Shown here piece after piece: positions 30,018 to 40,052 of a stretch of 64,000 bases of DNA. The position numbers and the translations under genes are program-made. Position 1 is the stretch's first letter. Each line of letters starts with the position of its first letter. The notes under the pieces were generated by a model. That model ran no database searches and was not told where the DNA came from. It saw nothing but the letters and a program-made list of their open reading frames with translations. Source of the DNA: Alcanivorax sp. S71-1-4 (GTDB lineage: Bacteria; Pseudomonadota; Gammaproteobacteria; Pseudomonadales; Alcanivoracaceae); the NCBI RefSeq assembly GCF_009846755.1, contig NZ_AQOR01000013.1, forward strand, positions 1-64,000, read 5' to 3'.

Positions 30018-32387
30018 TCAATGCTGATTGAGGTCAACAGCCGTGTTCACCGCCCGGGCGTCACGGGAAAGCGCCTGCACCCATTGCGTGAGACGCTGGC
30101 CATGCTGATCGATCAGCACGATCTGGTGCCAGCCGGGTGTCAGCAGCAGCGCACGTTCATGAAAATGCCGCGTCTCGCCGAGGTATTCATCATCCAGATG
30201 CCATTGCATCCGCGCGCGCGGGTCGCGGTGTACGGCACGGAACATTACCCGGCCCAGACGGCCATCCAGCTCTACCGGCAGCATCACCCGCGTGCCGTCC
30301 TGCGGGTACAGCAACGCCATCGGGCGGTCCTCGGTAAAGTCTGCCAGCCGTGCCAGGCAGTCTTCGCGCCAGGGCGGCAGCGGCCGGTATTCCGGATGAT
30401 GCCGGCGCCAGAAAAACTCCTGCGCCGCCGGCAGCAGGAATTGCGCGTGCGTCTGCATGCGCAGCGGATTCTCGCAGCCGGCGTGGACGCGATAACCGGC
30501 ACTGTCCACATGGACGCGCCGGTAATGCGGTGACACCCGTTCAAAGTGACTGTCACGCGGCGCCTTGACGATGTGGGTGGGGCAGTCGCCCTGTGGCAGC
30601 AAACCGTCGTCCGTGCAGACCGCGATGTCCTGCAATGCCCAGTGTGGCGTGCGCAGCCAGGGCGTGACGCCGAGCAGACTGAACACTTCCAGCATCACCG
30701 GCGCGGCAGCCGTGGTGCCGGTCAGGCCCGGCACGCCCTGGCCTTCGGCATTGCCGGCCCAGACACCGACGGTGTATTCACCGTTGCTGCCGATCGCCCA
30801 GCCGTCGCGCAGCCCGAAACTGGTACCGGTTTTCCAGGCAATCGGCTGGCTGGAGGCGTACTCGCGCCAGACGCTGTCCTCGCCCGGCCGCACCACCTCG
30901 GTGAGCGCCTGCAGGGTCAGCCAGGCGGCGCCCTGGCCAATCACCGGCGGCAGCGGCGCGGGCGCCTCGTCCAGCAACCATTGCGGCCGGCGTGGCCGCG
31001 CGTCGACACCGTCACGGGCGCTGATGACCAGGTTCATGTACAGACCGGTCAACTCCCACAGTGTCGCTTCCGAGCCACCGAGGATCAGCGTCAGGCCGTA
31101 ATCCGCCGGCGCCCGGAACAGGGTGGTCAGGCCCAGCGCAGTGAGCTGGTCATGAAAGCGTTCGACACCATACTGGCGCAGCAGGCGCACCATCGGCACG
31201 TTCAGCGAGCGTGCCAGTGCTGCCCTGGCAGACACCGCGCCGCGGTAATCGCGGTCGTAGTTTTCCGGGCTGTAACCGGCAAACTGGGTGGGAATATCCG
31301 CCACCAGCGTCTGCGGCAACAATTGCCCTTCCTGCAACATCAGCGCATAGAGAAACGGTTTCAGCAGGCTGCCGTTGCTGCGCGGCCGCTGGATCAGGTC
31401 CAGCATGCCGCCCTCACGATGCACTTCCCCGGCCGCATGGTTGCCAACATAGGCACGCACCTGGCCGTCGCGATGATCCAGCACCAGCACGGCCAGATCA
31501 GACACACCCTCACGGCCCAGCCGCTGGCCGTGGCGCGCCGCAATCTGCGTCACGCCCTGTTGCAGGTCACGGCTCAGGGTGGTGTGGGAAAAGCCATCGC
31601 CATGCTGCTGTTGCAACGTTGCCAGCAGGTGCGGCGCCAGACGCGGCAGCGGACGCGGCGAGGACGGCAACGGCTCGGCCAGTGCGAGGCGAAAGTCCAG
31701 ATCGCTCATGTCATCCTGGGCGTGCAGCGCGGCCAGCAGCCGGTCCCGTTTCGCCTGCAATGCCTCGCGGTTGCGGCCGGGGTGCAGCAGCGCGGGGTTG
31801 TTCGGCAGCACCGCCAGCATGGCCGCCTCGGCCCAGCTCAGTTCCGCCGGCGGGCGGTCGAAGTAACGCCAGGCAGCGGCGTTGAGACCCACGACATTGC
31901 CACCGAACGGCGCGTGGCTGGCATACAGCGCCAGCAGCTCGTCCTTGCTGTAGTGCAACTCCAGCCGCAGCGCGAGCCAGGCTTCGTCCAGTTTGGCGCC
32001 CAGCGTGCGCGCCTCATGGCCGGCAATCTGCCGCGCCAATTGCATGGTCAGGGTGCTGCCGCCACTGACCACGCGACCGTGGCGCAGGTTGTCGCGCGTG
32101 GCACGGATAATCGCCAGCGGGTCAACGCCGGGATGCCAGAAAAAGCGTTTGTCCTCGAAGGTCACCAGCGCGCGGGCAAACCGTGGGGGCGCCGTGTCCA
32201 CCGGCGAAAAACGCCATTGTTCATCTGCCGCAATAGTCGCCGCCAGCAGACGGCCATCACGATCCAGCAGCGCATGCGCATAAGGTGTGCTGAACAAGGG
32301 GGACGGCAATGGCCAGGCAAGCAGGCACAGCAACGCCACCGCACTCAGCAGCAACAGGTAACGCTTGCGTGGACGAAAGATGGCCAT
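30018..32387 (-). CDS. pbpC: Penicillin-binding protein 1C
   Basis: A bifunctional class A PBP of 789 residues. After a membrane anchor (about 10-25) comes a GT51 glycosyltransferase with catalytic Glu78 in TFEDKRFFWHPGVDP, then the transpeptidase with Ser340/Lys343 (SxxK), SLN at 394-396 and KTG at 519-521, and finally the PBP1C-specific C-terminal domain. Pairing with an alpha-2-macroglobulin gene directly upstream matches E. coli pbpC-yfhM; the two may form a trap-and-repair system when the wall is breached. The ATG at 32387 is used; a GTG at 32411 is possible, and neither has a good ribosome-binding site. Confidence 0.96.
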   Translation of the reverse strand: MAIFRPRKRYLLLLSAVALLCLLAWPLPSPLFSTPYAHALLDRDGRLLAATIAADEQWRFSPVDTAPPRFARALVTFEDKRFFWHPGVDPLAIIRATRDNLRHGRVVSGGSTLTMQLARQIAGHEARTLGAKLDEAWLALRLELHYSKDELLALYASHAPFGGNVVGLNAAAWRYFDRPPAELSWAEAAMLAVLPNNPALLHPGRNREALQAKRDRLLAALHAQDDMSDLDFRLALAEPLPSSPRPLPRLAPHLLATLQQQHGDGFSHTTLSRDLQQGVTQIAARHGQRLGREGVSDLAVLVLDHRDGQVRAYVGNHAAGEVHREGGMLDLIQRPRSNGSLLKPFLYALMLQEGQLLPQTLVADIPTQFAGYSPENYDRDYRGAVSARAALARSLNVPMVRLLRQYGVERFHDQLTALGLTTLFRAPADYGLTLILGGSEATLWELTGLYMNLVISARDGVDARPRRPQWLLDEAPAPLPPVIGQGAAWLTLQALTEVVRPGEDSVWREYASSQPIAWKTGTSFGLRDGWAIGSNGEYTVGVWAGNAEGQGVPGLTGTTAAAPVMLEVFSLLGVTPWLRTPHWALQDIAVCTDDGLLPQGDCPTHIVKAPRDSHFERVSPHYRRVHVDSAGYRVHAGCENPLRMQTHAQFLLPAAQEFFWRRHHPEYRPLPPWREDCLARLADFTEDRPMALLYPQDGTRVMLPVELDGRLGRVMFRAVHRDPRARMQWHLDDEYLGETRHFHERALLLTPGWHQIVLIDQHGQRLTQWVQALSRDARAVNTAVDLNQH

Positions 32388-32434
32388 GCAGGAACGGCCA
32401 CGGTGCCTCACACACCGTGACCGCAGTCTCCTTG

Positions 32435-35400
32435 TTATCGGGCTTCCACCGTGACCCAGCGGCCAGCACTCTGTGCCTGCACACCCGCGTCGTACATGTT
32501 TTCCACCTGCCAGCCCGGCAGGTAAAAACGGCCCGCGAACGAGGCGTTCAGCGACAACGTCACCGTGCGGCTTTCACCCGCTTTGAGACTGAAATAACTG
32601 AGCACCCGATCATCGCGGATGTCCTGATAGGTGAGCGCCTGCGGCGCCTCCGCACCGGCCAGACGATCGTTGCTGACCTGCCAGCCGCTCGGCAGGATCT
32701 GTGTCAGCGCCAGTTGCTGTTGCAGACGGCCACTGGTGTTGGTCACCGTGACCTCGGCGCGGATATCCGTGCCCTGCCCCAGCCTGTCGATCGCCAGCGG
32801 CTGGCCGTCCAGGCCGGTGAAGCGGGCCGTCAATTGCAGGCCGTTGGCACGGGCCTGTTCGTTGCCGGCTGCCGGCACGCCGCGATTGCTGAGCACCACA
32901 TACAGGCGTTGCGCACTGTTATTACGGACCGCGATCGCACCCGGTTCAGGCGCGGGTGTCCGGGTGCTCAGCACTGCGCTCTCGCGCACGCTCACCCACT
33001 CGCCGTCACCCTGGCGCCAGGCGAAATCCAGGCCGTTCTGCTCGCTCGCATCGAAATAACGGGACAGCGCCATCAGCGCCCAGGCCACGGACTGCGTGCT
33101 GTACCAGCGTTCGCCACCGAGTGATTCGGCAATCGCCTGCACCTGCGCTTCGGCATCGTCCTCGCGCTTCAAGCCATCGAGCACCGGCAACAGGATCGCG
33201 CGGTCGCGCAACGCCGAGCCGAAGGTGTCACCAGGCTGGTCATAATCACGCAGTGCCGTGCTGGCGTTGTCGGTCAGGGCTGCCGCCACGTCGATCATGC
33301 CCATGGCCTGGTAGGCCGCCGCCAGTTGCCAGCGGGCAATCACCGCCAGCCCGGCCGTTTCGCGCAGGCGGTTCATAGCGCCGGTTTCCGGCGCGCCGGC
33401 CCGCACCAGCGTGTACAGGCGATAGGCCTGCGCGAGTTGCGTGGCCTCGTTGCCGCTGAGGTAACCGCGCGCCTGCTGGCGCTGATGAGTGCGCCAGCGA
33501 TCCAGCATGTCCGCCGGCACCGCGTAACCGAGCCGTTGTGCTTCCAGCAGGAAATGCCCTGCATAACTGGTGGCCCAGTCGTGCGCACCGCTGGCGCCCG
33601 GCCAGTAGGCAAAGCCGCCGTCCGCCAGTTGATAGCCGCGCAGGCGATCAATGGCGCGCTGCACATTGGCGGCGGTATCCAGCTGCTGGGCTTCCGACAG
33701 CGCCATCAGGCCCGGCAGGTAAAGCTGCGGGAAGGCGGCGGAGGTGACCTGCTCCAGGCAACCGTGCGGGTACTGGATCAGGTATTGCAGCCGTTGCCCC
33801 AGATGCAGTGGCGGCACGCTGCTGATTTCCAGCGTGGTGCTGTTGGTGCCGGCCAGGCCGTGCGGGGTGAAGTCCTGTGTCCAGGTCTCGCCCGGCGGCA
33901 GCGTTGCCTGCCACTGCGTCACCGACGGCGGGTTCGGGCTGCGCACGGTCATGAAAATGGCTTCCTGCGTCTGCTCGCCACCGCCCTGTGCGTTGACACG
34001 GATTTCGCCGCTGCCGACTTCGTCACCCACCGACAGGCCGAGCACGGTGATCGCTTCGCCCGGTGCATCGAACGACACGGATGCGTCGCCCTGCGTCACC
34101 GTGAACAACGAATCCGCTTCCAGCGTCACCGCCACGTCACGGATCTCCGGCGACTGCACAAACAGGTTCACCGGCACCGACACCTGTTCACCCGGGCCGA
34201 GCACACGCGGCAGAGTGGTCAGCAGCGCCAGCGGATCGCGCACGGTGACGGTCTTTTCCGCGCGGCCATAACGGCCGTTGTCACCGGCCACCAGCATCAC
34301 GCGCACGGCGCCCAGGTATTGCGGCAGTGTCACCTCGTGCTCGCGGGTTTCGCCGGCACCGAGTTCAAACGCGCCGAGGAAACGCACCACGGGCGGGAAG
34401 CGTCGCTTGCGGCTGGCGTCGTCGTCCATGTCGGCGGCGTCACTGCCGCCGATGGCGATCAGCCGTTCCAGCGCGCCGGCGTAGGCGCCGGCCACTTCAT
34501 CGAACAGGTCCCAGGTGCGCACGCCGAGGGCTTCGCGGCGGAAGAATTCCTTATGCAGGTCCGGCGTGCGGAAGTTGGTCAGGCCAAGCAGCCCTTCGTC
34601 CACCACCGCCAGCGTGTAGGTCATCGGCTTGCCGTCGTTTTCCTGCACGCGAATGCGGAACGGCTGTTGTGGCCGCACGGTATCCGCCACGGTCAGTTGC
34701 GGATGCAGGTGCGTGGCCGGGTCGCTGACCATCAGCGGCACCAGCCCGAACAGGCGCAGCGGGCGATCGTTCTCGCGCCCGGCGTGCGGTTGCAGCAGGG
34801 TCACGCTGACGTAGACGTTCGGCGCCATCTCGGCGGTCACCGGCACCTCGAAGCTGTGCTCACCCTCACCCAGTTCCAGCCAGTACTGGTTCAGGATGCG
34901 ACTGCCGTTTTCGACACTGACCAGGGCACGGCCCTGTTCGGTTTCCGGCAGACGCACGGTGGCGGTATCGCCGACGGTGTACTCGGTCCTGTCGGTGTAG
35001 AGCGTCAGCCGGCTGGCACCTTCGCCGCGTTCTTCCCGGGCCCGGCCGGCCCAGCCGGGCCAGTCCATGTAGAACACTTCACCGGCGCAATGGCCGCCGT
35101 CCGGATCGCACACGCGCAACAGGTAACGGCCCCATTCGGGGTAATTGATGCGCAGCGACCATTCGCCCTTGCCGTCGGCGTCGGTGCTGACCTTGCCCTG
35201 CTGGATCGCCAGGTGACCGGCGCTGCTGGCATAGCGCGCCAGCGCTTCACCGCCCTGATCCCACCACCAGCGCCATTCGATCTTGTACAGCGAGACTTCC
35301 AGGTCTTTCAGCGCCAGCGGCTCACCCTGGCTGTCCAGCGCGGCGATGCGCACGGCGTGGTCCGTGTCGGTCAGCAGCATGTTGCGCGCCTGATCACCCG

Positions 35401-37966
35401 CCGGCAGTTTCAGGCCGACATACTGCGGCCAGGGGTGATAATCCACCGAGCGGCTCTGCACACTGAACTGGCCACCCTGCTCAAACACGCGGCTGGTAAA
35501 GGTGGCACGCAGCATGCCCGGCGCGGTGTGGTCGTGCAGCAGGGTGAGCGGGAAGCGCGCGTAGCCCTTGGCATCAAGACGGCCTTCGAACACCGTCTGC
35601 TCGGCGCTGGAGAAACTGCGCGCCGGGTCGTCGAAACGATAGTCGGTAAAACGGTTGAAGCGTGTCGGCCTGGCACTCAGGCGCGCTTTCACATCCGCTT
35701 TCAGATTGGCGGCGGTGGCGCCGGAAAGCCACTGGCCGAACAGGGTGCTGGCACGCGGCATATCGTCCACGCGTAACGGCTCCTCACCCACGTCCAGGTT
35801 TACGCTCAGGCGGTTCGGCACCACGGTTTCGATACGCACCGGGGCGTCGAACAGCATGCCGCCGACGCGGGCCAGTACACGCCATTGTCCGGTGGGGGCG
35901 TCCTCGTCGGTGTTCAGCGTAAAGGGATAGAAGTTGCCCACCGGCGCGCCGCTGGTGCGGCTGGCCACACGGTTGCCGCGCGGGTCGTAGAGTTCCAGCG
36001 TCACCGGGTGTTTCGCCGGCAGCACCTGCTCGCGGTCTTCCAGCACGAAGGTCAGGTGCATGTCGTCGCCGGGGCGCCAGACGTCACGTTCACCATAAAG
36101 ATGGCCTTTAACCGCGTGCCGGACCTGCACCCCGCCGACATCGAACTGGCTGGTGGGCAACGCCATGCCGCGCGACAGCTTCAGGTAGCCCCGGTCATCG
36201 TTGCGGCGCGCCGTCATGTAGAAGCCCGCACCATCCAGTGGCAGCGTCAACATGCCGCGGGCGTCGGTCACACCCTTGCCGATGCGTTGCTGCTGGTAGT
36301 TGAACACCTCCACTTCCACGCCGCCAGCCGGCTGCGCGTTGCGCAGGTGCGTGGTGACCACGTGCAGGGTGTTGTCGCTGCCCTGCTTGGCCAGCAGGCC
36401 AAGGTTCGAGGCCAGCAGATTGCGCGTGGCGCTGACCGGGTTGTCGTAATCGTAAACGTAATAGGCGCGGCTGCAGGGGTTGTGCCGTTCGGAGTACGCC
36501 ACGTACCCGCTGTCGTTGAACCAGTTTTCAATGCCGTCCCAGCCACTGCCTTCCACCTGGCCCGGCGCCTCCCAGTTGTCCAGCGGACGGGCCGGGTCCT
36601 GCGTGGGGGCAGCGTCGGAGCACTCGAACAAGACCTGGTCACGGTCGATGCGCAGTTCCAGCTGGAACAGCGTGCCCGGTTCGTCGGCGACCAGTTCAGA
36701 CACGTCCAGCAGGTAACGCTGCCAGCGGTCACGCGGCAACTCGTTGAGCGGGAATTCACGGCGCCACAGATAGCGGCCCACCTGTTGCAGCCCGTGGCCT
36801 TCGGTGAGGCTGTTCTGCTGGAAAAACTGGCCAATATTATTGCGGTATACCTTCAGGGCGGTGACGGTCACGGCACGCACATTGACAGCCTCGAAGGGTA
36901 CCGTCAGGCGGTCATTTTCCGGCAGCACCACGCCCTTGCCGACAAACCGCACGCCCGGCTTGAGGCTGACAAACGTGAGCGCCTGTTCCCACGGCTCGCC
37001 CAGCCGGCCGCCCTGTTCGCTGCGCAGGCCCGGCTCCAGCCGCAGACGGGCTTCACCGGTAAAGTTTTCCGGCGGGTAGATGCGCAACTGGCTGCCTTCG
37101 ATACGCGCGCTCGCATCCTTGCCATCCAGCCGTACCAGCCCGGCAAGGTTCTGCCGCGCCGCCAGCGGCGCACTGAAGCTCACGGCAATGTATTGCCGCT
37201 CGGCGGCGGTGATGCGCACATCCGTCACACTGAATTCGTGCCGTGCCGGCACGCGCAGCGTGCGGTCTCCCTGCTGGTCGGCGCCGATCCCGGCACCCTG
37301 CCAGCGCAACACCATCTCGCTGGCCTGATCGCTCCGGCGGATGTCCTCGATCAGGAAGCTGTGTGTGCGGCCGGCGGCGTCGTGCTGCCAGGTCACGGGC
37401 AGCGCGCGCTCGCCCTGATGCGCCTGCAGCACCGTCTGTATCGCCTCGGGCGAGGCCAGGTCCAGTGTGGTCAGCTCGCCGGCCAGTTGCATGGTGTCAT
37501 CGTCCACCGGGGCCAGCCCCTGCAGGCGCAGGTCCATGCTTTGCGGCAGGGCACTGACACTGAACTGGTACGGCGTATCCAGCGGCACCCCCGGCAGCAC
37601 TGCCGGGTTCAGGCTGACCTGATAGGCCTGCCCGGCCTGGAGCGGTGAAGCCAGCCGGATGACCAGTTCATGCTCGCTGACAAACCGTGCCTCGGCCTCT
37701 ATCTGCGGTGTGATCGTGACCAGTTTCTCCAGGGGCTTCTCCAGCTGGTCGGAACCGATCACCGGGCCACTGAAACGTACCTGCAACGGCCCGGCAGCGG
37801 GTACCCGGGCCGCAGAATGGCCGGCCAGGTAGGTGTCCCAGGCGGCGTCAGGTGCGGCGCGGGTCACCGGCGGCGCGGTGTCCTGAGCGGGTTCGGGGGT
37901 GTCATCGCAGGCAACAAGGGTCAAACAACAGAACAGGGCCAAAAGGCGAAAGGGCGACAAGCTCAT
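32435..37966 (-). CDS. yfhM: Alpha-2-macroglobulin family lipoprotein with thioester motif
   Basis: A very large periplasmic protease-trap lipoprotein of 1843 residues (E. coli YfhM is about 1650). The signal peptide ends in the lipobox LTLVACDD, followed by a Pro/Asp-rich linker, MG-type beta domains, and the thioester motif PHGCLEQ with Cys1403 and Gln1406, then the helical toroid region with its aspartate/glycine-rich repeats (GYQLADGGFAYWPG). The intact thioester means it can covalently trap attacking proteases. Stop-to-start spacing to pbpC is 47 bases, so they are co-transcribed. The ATG at 37966 gives a normal signal peptide. Confidence 0.94.
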   Translation of the reverse strand: MSLSPFRLLALFCCLTLVACDDTPEPAQDTAPPVTRAAPDAAWDTYLAGHSAARVPAAGPLQVRFSGPVIGSDQLEKPLEKLVTITPQIEAEARFVSEHELVIRLASPLQAGQAYQVSLNPAVLPGVPLDTPYQFSVSALPQSMDLRLQGLAPVDDDTMQLAGELTTLDLASPEAIQTVLQAHQGERALPVTWQHDAAGRTHSFLIEDIRRSDQASEMVLRWQGAGIGADQQGDRTLRVPARHEFSVTDVRITAAERQYIAVSFSAPLAARQNLAGLVRLDGKDASARIEGSQLRIYPPENFTGEARLRLEPGLRSEQGGRLGEPWEQALTFVSLKPGVRFVGKGVVLPENDRLTVPFEAVNVRAVTVTALKVYRNNIGQFFQQNSLTEGHGLQQVGRYLWRREFPLNELPRDRWQRYLLDVSELVADEPGTLFQLELRIDRDQVLFECSDAAPTQDPARPLDNWEAPGQVEGSGWDGIENWFNDSGYVAYSERHNPCSRAYYVYDYDNPVSATRNLLASNLGLLAKQGSDNTLHVVTTHLRNAQPAGGVEVEVFNYQQQRIGKGVTDARGMLTLPLDGAGFYMTARRNDDRGYLKLSRGMALPTSQFDVGGVQVRHAVKGHLYGERDVWRPGDDMHLTFVLEDREQVLPAKHPVTLELYDPRGNRVASRTSGAPVGNFYPFTLNTDEDAPTGQWRVLARVGGMLFDAPVRIETVVPNRLSVNLDVGEEPLRVDDMPRASTLFGQWLSGATAANLKADVKARLSARPTRFNRFTDYRFDDPARSFSSAEQTVFEGRLDAKGYARFPLTLLHDHTAPGMLRATFTSRVFEQGGQFSVQSRSVDYHPWPQYVGLKLPAGDQARNMLLTDTDHAVRIAALDSQGEPLALKDLEVSLYKIEWRWWWDQGGEALARYASSAGHLAIQQGKVSTDADGKGEWSLRINYPEWGRYLLRVCDPDGGHCAGEVFYMDWPGWAGRAREERGEGASRLTLYTDRTEYTVGDTATVRLPETEQGRALVSVENGSRILNQYWLELGEGEHSFEVPVTAEMAPNVYVSVTLLQPHAGRENDRPLRLFGLVPLMVSDPATHLHPQLTVADTVRPQQPFRIRVQENDGKPMTYTLAVVDEGLLGLTNFRTPDLHKEFFRREALGVRTWDLFDEVAGAYAGALERLIAIGGSDAADMDDDASRKRRFPPVVRFLGAFELGAGETREHEVTLPQYLGAVRVMLVAGDNGRYGRAEKTVTVRDPLALLTTLPRVLGPGEQVSVPVNLFVQSPEIRDVAVTLEADSLFTVTQGDASVSFDAPGEAITVLGLSVGDEVGSGEIRVNAQGGGEQTQEAIFMTVRSPNPPSVTQWQATLPPGETWTQDFTPHGLAGTNSTTLEISSVPPLHLGQRLQYLIQYPHGCLEQVTSAAFPQLYLPGLMALSEAQQLDTAANVQRAIDRLRGYQLADGGFAYWPGASGAHDWATSYAGHFLLEAQRLGYAVPADMLDRWRTHQRQQARGYLSGNEATQLAQAYRLYTLVRAGAPETGAMNRLRETAGLAVIARWQLAAAYQAMGMIDVAAALTDNASTALRDYDQPGDTFGSALRDRAILLPVLDGLKREDDAEAQVQAIAESLGGERWYSTQSVAWALMALSRYFDASEQNGLDFAWRQGDGEWVSVRESAVLSTRTPAPEPGAIAVRNNSAQRLYVVLSNRGVPAAGNEQARANGLQLTARFTGLDGQPLAIDRLGQGTDIRAEVTVTNTSGRLQQQLALTQILPSGWQVSNDRLAGAEAPQALTYQDIRDDRVLSYFSLKAGESRTVTLSLNASFAGRFYLPGWQVENMYDAGVQAQSAGRWVTVEAR

Positions 37967-37999
37967 GATGCGGGCATCCGGTCCGTAGGCTGTCGGGCA

Positions 38000-38049
38000 A
38001 ACATAGCACACCGCCACGGCGGCGGTGTGTACCGGCGTCATGCTACACT
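38000..38049. promoter_or_regulatory. Divergent promoter region with 8-bp inverted repeat (alpha-2-macroglobulin / uup)
   Basis: On the minus strand TGC-TATGTT (-10 at 38005-38000) could serve the macroglobulin-pbpC unit. On the plus strand TGC-TACACT (38044-38049) is an extended -10 for uup, 37 bases before its ATG. Between them ACACCGCC-ACGGC-GGCGGTGT (38008-38028) is a perfect inverted repeat, a possible operator. -35 boxes are weak on both sides. Confidence 0.45.
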
Positions 38050-38085
38050 CGCGCGCCAGAAATCCGACCGTCTACGGGAACCGCC

Positions 38086-39972
38086 ATGCCCCTGCTTACT
38101 CTCCGCAACCTGCAACTGAGCTTCGGCGCTGCGCCGCTGCTGCACGATGTGTCGCTGACCATCGACAAGGGAGAGCGGCTGTGTCTGGTCGGCCGCAACG
38201 GCGCGGGCAAATCCACGCTGATGAAAATCATCGCCGGCGAACTGCACCCCGACGACGGCAGCATTGAGCAGGCCCAGGGGCTGCGCGTGGCACGGCTGGA
38301 ACAGGATGTGCCACGCGGCACCGAAGGCAGCGTGTTCGACGTGGTCGCTGGCGGGCTTGGTGAACTGGGCCGGCTGCTGGGTGAATACCACCAGCTCACC
38401 CTGCAACTGGGTGACGGCGACGACGCCACGCTGCAACGCTTCGAGACGGTGCAGGCCGCCATCGATGCGCACAACGCCTGGGATATGTCGCAGCGTGTGG
38501 AAACCGTGCTCTCGCGCCTGACGCTGGAGGGTGACATCGGGTTTGCCGGGCTGTCCGGCGGCATGAAGCGCCGCGTGCTGCTGGCGCGCGCCCTGGTGCA
38601 GGCACCGGATATCCTGCTGCTGGACGAGCCCACCAACCACCTGGACATCGACGCCATCCGCTGGCTGGAAGAATTCCTGCGCAGCTTCAATGCCACACTG
38701 GTGTTCATCACCCATGACCGGGCCTTCATCCGCGCCCTGGCGACACGCATCATCGAACTGGATCGCGGCCGGCTGACCAGCTGGCCCGGCGACTACCAGG
38801 CCTATCTGGACGGCAAGCAGGCGGCGCTGGACGCGGAAGAAAAAGCCAACGCCGAATTCGACAAGAAACTGTCCCGCGAGGAAGCCTGGATTCGCCAGGG
38901 TATCAAGGCACGGCGCACCCGCAACGAAGGCCGGGTGCGCGCATTGAAAGCCCTGCGCAATGAATTTGCCGCGCGCCGCAATCGCCAGGGCACCGCCAGC
39001 CTGACGGTGCAGGACGTGGCCCGTTCCGGCAAGCTGGTGATCGAAGCCGAGCACCTGAGCCAGCGTTATGATGGCCGGCAGATCATCGACGACCTGTCAC
39101 TGACGATCCTGCGTGGTGACCGCATCGGTATCATCGGCGCCAACGGCTGCGGCAAGTCCACGCTACTGAAAATCCTGCTCGGCCGGCTGACCCCGGACAG
39201 CGGCAGCGTGAAGCTGGGCACCAGCCTGGAAGTAGCCTACTTCGATCAGCTGCGCGACACCCTGGACGAAGAAAAATCAGTGCTCGAGAACGTCACCGAA
39301 GGCAGCGATATCCTGACCATCAACGGCCAGCCGAAACACGCCATTGGCTACCTGCAGGACTTTCTGTTCGAACCGGCACGCGCCCGCCAGCCGGTCAAGT
39401 CCCTGTCCGGTGGAGAACGCAACCGGCTGTTGCTGGCGAAACTGTTCACGCGGCCATTCAATGTGCTGGTGCTGGACGAACCGACCAACGACCTGGACGC
39501 GGAAACCCTGGACCTGCTCGAAGAACAGTTGATGCAGTACACCGGCACCCTGTTGCTGGTCAGCCACGACCGGGAATTCATTGACAACGTGGTCACCAGC
39601 ACGCTGGTGTTCGAACAGGGCCAGATCAACGAATACGTGGGCGGCTATCAGGACTGGCTGCGCCAGCGCGCCGCCGGCGAGCCCGCCGCGAAAGCCGGCA
39701 AGCCCCCCGAGGACAAGAAGCCGGCACCGAAAGCAACCGCGTCGAAAACTGTAAAAAAACTGTCCTACAGTGAGCGGCTGGAACTGGAAAAGCTGCCCGC
39801 CGAAATCGAGCAGCTGGAACAGCAGATCGAGGCCGTGCAGGCCCGCATGAGCGCGCCGGCGTTCTACCAGCAGGACGCGTCAGCCATTGCCGCGGTGCAG
39901 CAGCAACTGGCGGAGCTGGAGCGCACACTGGAAACACGTTTCACCCGCTGGGAAGCACTCGACGCTCTGTAA
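38086..39972 (+). CDS. uup: ABC-F family ATPase Uup
   Basis: A 628-residue soluble twin-ATPase of the ABC-F family, acting on the ribosome and linked in E. coli to precise excision of transposons. Two cassettes are complete: [28 protein letters not shown] and GANGCGKST/LSGGERNR/LVLDEPTNDLD. The linker WIRQGIKARRTRNEGRVRALKALR and the C-terminal coiled coil (ERLELEKLPAEIEQLEQQIEAVQ...) after a Lys/Pro/Ala linker are the features that separate Uup from EttA, YbiT and YheS. Confidence 0.95.
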   Translation: MPLLTLRNLQLSFGAAPLLHDVSLTIDKGERLCLVGRNGAGKSTLMKIIAGELHPDDGSIEQAQGLRVARLEQDVPRGTEGSVFDVVAGGLGELGRLLGEYHQLTLQLGDGDDATLQRFETVQAAIDAHNAWDMSQRVETVLSRLTLEGDIGFAGLSGGMKRRVLLARALVQAPDILLLDEPTNHLDIDAIRWLEEFLRSFNATLVFITHDRAFIRALATRIIELDRGRLTSWPGDYQAYLDGKQAALDAEEKANAEFDKKLSREEAWIRQGIKARRTRNEGRVRALKALRNEFAARRNRQGTASLTVQDVARSGKLVIEAEHLSQRYDGRQIIDDLSLTILRGDRIGIIGANGCGKSTLLKILLGRLTPDSGSVKLGTSLEVAYFDQLRDTLDEEKSVLENVTEGSDILTINGQPKHAIGYLQDFLFEPARARQPVKSLSGGERNRLLLAKLFTRPFNVLVLDEPTNDLDAETLDLLEEQLMQYTGTLLLVSHDREFIDNVVTSTLVFEQGQINEYVGGYQDWLRQRAAGEPAAKAGKPPEDKKPAPKATASKTVKKLSYSERLELEKLPAEIEQLEQQIEAVQARMSAPAFYQQDASAIAAVQQQLAELERTLETRFTRWEALDAL

Positions 39973-40052
39973 AACCGGCCGGCCCCTCAGGAACCGGCGC
40001 CGGTTTCACCTATCCAAGCCGCCGAATGCCGTTTTATCTGAGGAGTTATGCC

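Noticed and set aside
29880-30533. Plus-strand frame across the pbpC 3' end
   Set aside because: Antisense to pbpC and the ABC exporter, composition typical of shadow frames.
33326-35776. 816-codon open frame on the plus strand opposite the alpha-2-macroglobulin gene
   Set aside because: Same reason: antisense shadow frame without recognisable domain, start signal or operon context.
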